Below, in pieces: positions 60,965-64,000 of a stretch of DNA of 64,000 nt. Each line of letters begins with the position of its first letter. Positions within the stretch are counted from its first letter, which is position 1. Below the pieces are notes generated by a model that saw only the letters and a program-made list of their open reading frames with translations, had not been told where the DNA came from and made no database searches. Origin of the DNA: Collinsella sp. AM34-10 (GTDB lineage Bacteria; Actinomycetota; Coriobacteriia; Coriobacteriales; Coriobacteriaceae). A program made the translations under genes and the position numbers. Location of the stretch: contig NZ_QSIL01000003.1 in the NCBI RefSeq assembly GCF_003469185.1, forward strand, positions 62,001-126,000, written 5' to 3'.

Positions 60965-61493
60965 TTAAGCCAGCTCTACATGACCATACTCTTCGATTTT
61001 GCAGCCAGGTCTGTTCTCGTCAGGTTTTAGGCGCCACTCGACCGGTTGCGATCCGATGATTCGATACTCGCGTTGATACACATATTTGGGCGTTTTTATA
61101 GTGAGGCTGCGCGTGATGTCTTGGAGTGCCTCATAGGTGGGGCGTGGAGTTGGGGCGCCATAGAAGACGGAACCGTGCAGAGAAGTATTATTACCAGAAG
61201 CGCTCTTCCGATTTAGTGGTCGCTCGGGGCGGCTGTGCCTCACAATGCCGATTCAGCCATCGGCGCACCTGAACTCCTCGATCATTCGCCCGGTAATCAC
61301 GACGATGCTGACAACGATGTCGCTCTCTCGTACTGTGAACATGCAGTAGGTCGGTAAGATCCAGTTGGCGTAGATGTCCATCCCGTTCGCTAAAGACGCT
61401 TCCAATGGATCGTCCTGCTCGCCGGGCAGTAGGTTGACGATATCATCGTTCACGTTCCTGCTACTGCGCACTGGACAACCTGAGTTCGACCAT
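60965..61493 (-). pseudogene. Decayed small gene (DUF2971-like C-terminus) with frameshift and in-frame TGA
   Basis: A good start exists at ATG 61493 (GGAGAGGA upstream) but the frame stops after MVELRLSSAQ. A second frame from about 61471 gives 72 residues (including ANWILPTYCMFTVRESDIV and GRMIEEFRCADG), then TGA at 61253-61255. The same frame continues IGIVRHSRPERPLN to KTPKYVYQREYRII near the end, which recalls the C-terminal YxxExRI motif of DUF2971-like proteins. One frameshift plus one stop break the gene. No SECIS-like hairpin follows the TGA closely, so selenocysteine is unlikely. Function unknown. Confidence 0.55.
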
Positions 61494-61512
61494 GACGTCC
61501 TCTCCGGATCGT

Positions 61513-61561
61513 CTCCATGTTATACTTGCCGTAAAAACTTTACGGCAAGTATAACATGGAG
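61513..61561. promoter_or_regulatory. Perfect 23-bp palindrome in a divergent promoter region
   Basis: CTCCATGTTATACTTGCCGT-AAA and its complement are separated by AAC, giving a 49-nt palindrome. It lies between the decayed minus-strand gene and the plus-strand ATPase, and each end carries the GGAG ribosome site of the gene it faces. TATACT-like -10 strings occur on both strands. It could be a strong operator for both genes or a recombination scar. Confidence 0.6.
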
Positions 61562-61567
61562 GTCTCG

Positions 61568-62656
61568 ATGCTAACGCGTTTTGAGGTCGAGGGATTCCGA
61601 AACTTCTACCATAGATTTACCTTCAATTTGACCGATGTCAGGGACTACAGATTCAACACGACGGCCATTGAGGGGGGTGTCGTTTCCTGCGGTCTTATCT
61701 ACGGTAAAAACGCTGTCGGTAAAACAAATTTCTCCAATGCTCTTCTCGATATTTCAGCAAATGTGGGGCGTCGGACCTTCTATTCCAATAAAACTAATTA
61801 CCTCAGCGCTGTTGATGGAGTCGCGTCAGCGCGCTTTGCTTATACGTTCCGCTTTGGAAATGACGAAGTCGTCTATCGTTACGAAAAGACTGGGATAACA
61901 GACTATCTTCGTGAGACAGTGGCTGTTAACGGCAAGATTGCATTTGATTACGACCACCGTGCAGGTAAAGTTCTTGATGGCGATTTGGCCTCTATTGGTG
62001 CCGATCGATTGAACTGGGAGTTCAAATCTCCCGGCATTTCTGTTTTGGCGTATGTGTGCAATAACATTCCTTTTGAGAGGGCAATGCCTCTTTTTAAGCT
62101 TTATACGTTTGCGCGGTCAATGGATGCCATTGGCGACACACATATGAACGACCGTAGCCTTGTCTCTACCATCGCCGAAAACGTTATTGCGAATGACTTG
62201 TTTTCTGAGCTTCAGGCTTTTTTGAATGACTTTGGAATTCGAGAACGCCTTACTGCGCGTGAAACGCCATCGGGTGATATCGCTTTGTACTTTGAAAAAA
62301 GTCGACTTATTCCGTTTGCAGAAAACTGTTCAAGCGGCACTGTTGCGCTACTGCGACTGTTTAATTATTTCCATGCTACAAGTGTGCCGTCCTTGCTATT
62401 TGTCGATGAGTTTGATGCGTTCTATCATCACGATCTCGCCGAGAAAGTCGTTGACTATTTTAAGTCCCAGACTGGACGCCAGGTGCTTTGCGCATCTCAT
62501 AATACGGACTTGTTCAGCAATAAAATCCTTAGGCCAGACTGTCTATTCATTCTTTCGGATCACAATCTAATTTCCGCAGCTAATGCAACAGATAGGGAAC
62601 TAAGGGAGGGGCACAACCTCGAAAAGCTCTATAAGGCTGGCGAATTCGATGTCTAG
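61568..62656 (+). CDS. AAA-family ATPase of an abortive-infection type pair (RloA/AbiL-like)
   Basis: This 362-residue protein begins MLTRFEVEGFRNFYHRFTFN, the usual start of RecF/OLD-type ATPases. Walker A is LIYGKNAVGKTNFSNAL near residues 44-60, and Walker B LLFVDEFDAFYHHDLAEKV near residue 278, followed by CASHNTDLFSN. Such ATPases pair with RloB-like TOPRIM or nuclease proteins in phage-defence modules such as AbiL. ATG 61568 follows GGAGG at 5 nt; ATG 61556 is in the palindrome. The partner gene overlaps the 3' end by 8 bp but is broken, so the module is probably inactive. Confidence 0.78.
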   Translation: MLTRFEVEGFRNFYHRFTFNLTDVRDYRFNTTAIEGGVVSCGLIYGKNAVGKTNFSNALLDISANVGRRTFYSNKTNYLSAVDGVASARFAYTFRFGNDEVVYRYEKTGITDYLRETVAVNGKIAFDYDHRAGKVLDGDLASIGADRLNWEFKSPGISVLAYVCNNIPFERAMPLFKLYTFARSMDAIGDTHMNDRSLVSTIAENVIANDLFSELQAFLNDFGIRERLTARETPSGDIALYFEKSRLIPFAENCSSGTVALLRLFNYFHATSVPSLLFVDEFDAFYHHDLAEKVVDYFKSQTGRQVLCASHNTDLFSNKILRPDCLFILSDHNLISAANATDRELREGHNLEKLYKAGEFDV

Positions 62657-63276
62657 GAAACAAGTCCTGCTTATCGTTGAGGGTATAAAGCAAGAGGTTA
62701 AACTCTTTCATGCTTTTTTTGAGTGCTATGGCCTCGACATTGGCTATGAGATCGTTTCCTATTGATGTTTTGCTGATCTTTGACTATGAGCTCCAAGATA
62801 ATAGGTTCTCGCCTGAACGGTTGGAGGAAATGCAACGTTACTTTAACGAGAGCACAGACAATGGCAAGCTCTACGTTAACTATCCAATGGTCGAGGCATG
62901 TAAGCATTTTCTGAAAATGCCCGACGTGGAATATCTGAAAAGAACTGTTTCCCGTGAAGACGCTCTGAAATACAAGTCAATCGTTGGCAATGCTTCTAGA
63001 TACCAGAGTTTTGAGAGGCATTTTATTAGGCCTGACGTTGACGATATGATAGAGCTTACTGCCATCAAGGCGCTTCGGTTGTGCGGCCACAACGGCGAGG
63101 CCGGTTATGAGTCTGAGTATAGAGATCTTGACCATGAGACAATCGTTAAGGCGCAAAACGATACTTTGCGTTTGGCCGATGAGGTGTGGGTTCTTGGTAC
63201 CTGCCTGCTATTTATTTTGGATTACTCAACGGCTCTTATTGATTTCGCGGGAATCGAGTCGAAGCTACTTGGCTAG
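62649..63276 (+). pseudogene. Broken RloB-like partner of the ATPase
   Basis: The first frame from ATG 62649 gives MSRKQVLLIVEGIKQEVKLF and continues to SY, then TGA 62763-62765. This is the TOPRIM-like start (IVEGxKxE) of RloB-like proteins. The second frame resumes at about 62758 with PIDVLLIFDYELQDNRFSPE and runs to 63276 (NGKLYVNYPMVEACKHF, then LRLADEVWVLGTCLLFILDY). Relatives have a further 30 to 40 residues between the two segments, so a small internal deletion removed that part and shifted the frame. The overlap with the ATPase stop shows the pair was once coupled. Confidence 0.72.
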
Positions 63277-63296
63277 ATTTCTGGACGCTGCAGTTT

Positions 63297-63465
63297 CGTC
63301 TAATAGACAGCACGAAGCTCCAGTGCGAGCTGGGCTGGAGGCCGCCGCACACCGACTTCCCCGAGGGCCTGAGGGCCACCATCGACTGGTACGTCGCCAA
63401 CGAGTCCTTGGTGGCGCCCGGCCAAGGAGGCCACCAAGGCCCGCTACCGCGCGCGGGGGCAGTAG
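63297..63465 (+). pseudogene. rmlB: C-terminal remnant of dTDP-glucose 4,6-dehydratase
   Basis: The frame from about 63303 reads IDSTKLQCELGWRPPHTDFP, then EGLRATIDWYVANES, the RmlB C-terminal signature. After one extra T at 63408 the homology continues in the next frame as WWRPAKEATKARYRARGQ and stops at TAG 63463-63465, the normal RmlB end. The fragment is GC-rich like the core genome. The 5' five-sixths of the gene is gone, and the defence genes abut it. It marks the old far end of the polysaccharide locus. Confidence 0.8.
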
Positions 63466-63738
63466 GGGATGTGGTGCTGGCGTTTGAGCTCTGGCTTATA
63501 GGACAAATAGTGTGCTCACATTGGGGGCGTCGGTGCTGGTCGATGTCCCCTTGACTATTTGAATTCTATGCCCGTTTTAGCTATTCGAACAGAATGTGTG
63601 TCCGGTTTACATTGTGTGTAAACCTCCGAACGATAGGGTATTCGTCAATGTTGAATGATTGATCAAAAAATGAATCTTAAGGTGATCAATAATCATTTAT
63701 TGGCTATTGCTATTGATTAAATGCTGTAAAATTAATTG

Positions 63739-63848
63739 AATAGCCGGTTCGAATTCGCGATTGCGCATCGCAATCGATAGTGCATTGTCTGCACATCATG
63801 TCTGTTACGTATCCATTTATATGCGGTTCTACGGAGGAGCCGGCTATT
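63739..63848 (+). ncRNA. Candidate retron msr-msd region
   Basis: Just before the reverse transcriptase, AATAGCCGG (63739-63747) and CCGGCTATT (63840-63848) form a 9-bp inverted repeat, placed like the a1/a2 arms of a retron RNA. Inside are a perfect stem CGATTGCG-CAT-CGCAATCG (63758-63776) and GTGCA-TTGTC-TGCAC (63780-63794). The segment is 110 nt long and ends 17 nt before the RT start. TAGC within the left arm could hold the branching G. Further up, GTTTACA-TTGTG-TGTAAAC (63605-63623) is another hairpin; otherwise 63466-63738 holds no gene I can support. Confidence 0.5.
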
Positions 63849-63865
63849 AAACTAAGGGTTAGCAG

Positions 63866-64000
63866 ATGGTTGATGAACTTCAAACTAAGAAAGAATTAGC
63901 CGACTTTCTAAACTTATCTCTGGATAAGTTGGACTATTTTGTTAGTGCGGATTCATTTTATTCCCTGTACCGGCATAGACTGGTTCCCAAAAGAAATGGT
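63866..64000 (+). CDS. Retron-type reverse transcriptase, N-terminus (runs off the window)
   Basis: ATG 63866 opens a frame that is still open at 64000. The 45 visible residues include KKELADFLNLSLDKLDYFVS and YSLYRHRLVPKRNG. This is the usual N-terminal pattern of retron and related reverse transcriptases, a small helical domain (LA-x-FL-x(3)-L) followed by YxxFxIPKxNG before motif RT1. The catalytic YxDD lies outside the window, so the class is not proven; a group II intron or Abi-type RT remains possible. The structured RNA-like region directly upstream and the defence-island setting favour a retron. Confidence 0.7.
   Translation, partial: MVDELQTKKELADFLNLSLDKLDYFVSADSFYSLYRHRLVPKRNG

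Noticed and set aside
61253-61255. In-frame TGA as a selenocysteine codon in the decayed minus-strand gene
   Set aside because: The organism can decode UGA, but the gene also has a frameshift upstream, no SECIS-like hairpin at the right distance, and no family reason for Sec there.

Overview
The window looks like chromosome of a gut coriobacterium, most likely Collinsella or a close relative. The core is GC-rich with actinobacterial-looking proteins. It has a full selenocysteine machinery, an anaerobe's molybdenum-enzyme cluster, and many small dispersed intergenic palindromes. The genus call is inference from gene content, not from a database match.

Positions 1-15730 hold xpt, a GGQ-domain release-factor homologue, a lipid kinase and a ClC chloride channel. 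Then come the molybdenum genes moeA, a mogA/moaB-type gene and modABC. A selenium operon follows: selD (itself a selenoprotein with an in-frame TGA at codon 17), yedF, a DUF3343 Se/S-carrier-like gene and a cysteine-desulfurase-like gene. A BrnQ transporter, tRNA-Pro, tRNA-Gly and a formate/nitrite-family channel complete this part. Positions 15916-19478 hold selA, selB and selC. After gdhA, 21220-24965 encodes a molybdenum hydroxylase (FAD subunit plus a fused 2Fe-2S/Mo subunit). It is the probable client of the Mo and Se genes, and with xpt it suggests purine/xanthine metabolism.

Positions 25106-41592 are mainly housekeeping: tRNA-Leu, tig, clpP-clpX, valS, folC, an M24 peptidase, a three-gene GlpA-like/FAD oxidoreductase/DUF1667 operon on the minus strand, a zinc-ribbon membrane protein and thrS. 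The spacers here are rich in repeats. The most striking is a roughly 580-bp array of about 15 alternately inverted 17-19-bp repeats with an 80-bp period (38505-39087). Two related long-hairpin elements also flank valS.

Positions 41600-51816 form a lower-GC exopolysaccharide locus. It opens with a short segment bounded by 15-bp inverted repeats around a TATAAT box, a candidate invertible promoter. A NusG/RfaH/LoaP-like antiterminator follows, then an initiating sugar transferase broken by an amber codon, glycosyltransferases, ugd, a polymerase, a pyruvyl transferase, a flippase and an FrhB-like protein. A remnant of rmlB at 63297-63465 suggests the locus once reached that far.

Between them lies a defence island (52022-63276): a type II Thoeris-like TM-macro/TIR pair with a small upstream ORF, AbiH, Gabija (gajA-gajB), a single-gene ATPase-DUF4435 protein resembling a fused PARIS system, and an ATPase with a decayed RloB-like partner. 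The window ends inside a reverse transcriptase of retron type (63866 to the edge), preceded by a structured non-coding region that may be its msr-msd RNA. Several genes in the island and the polysaccharide locus are visibly decaying.
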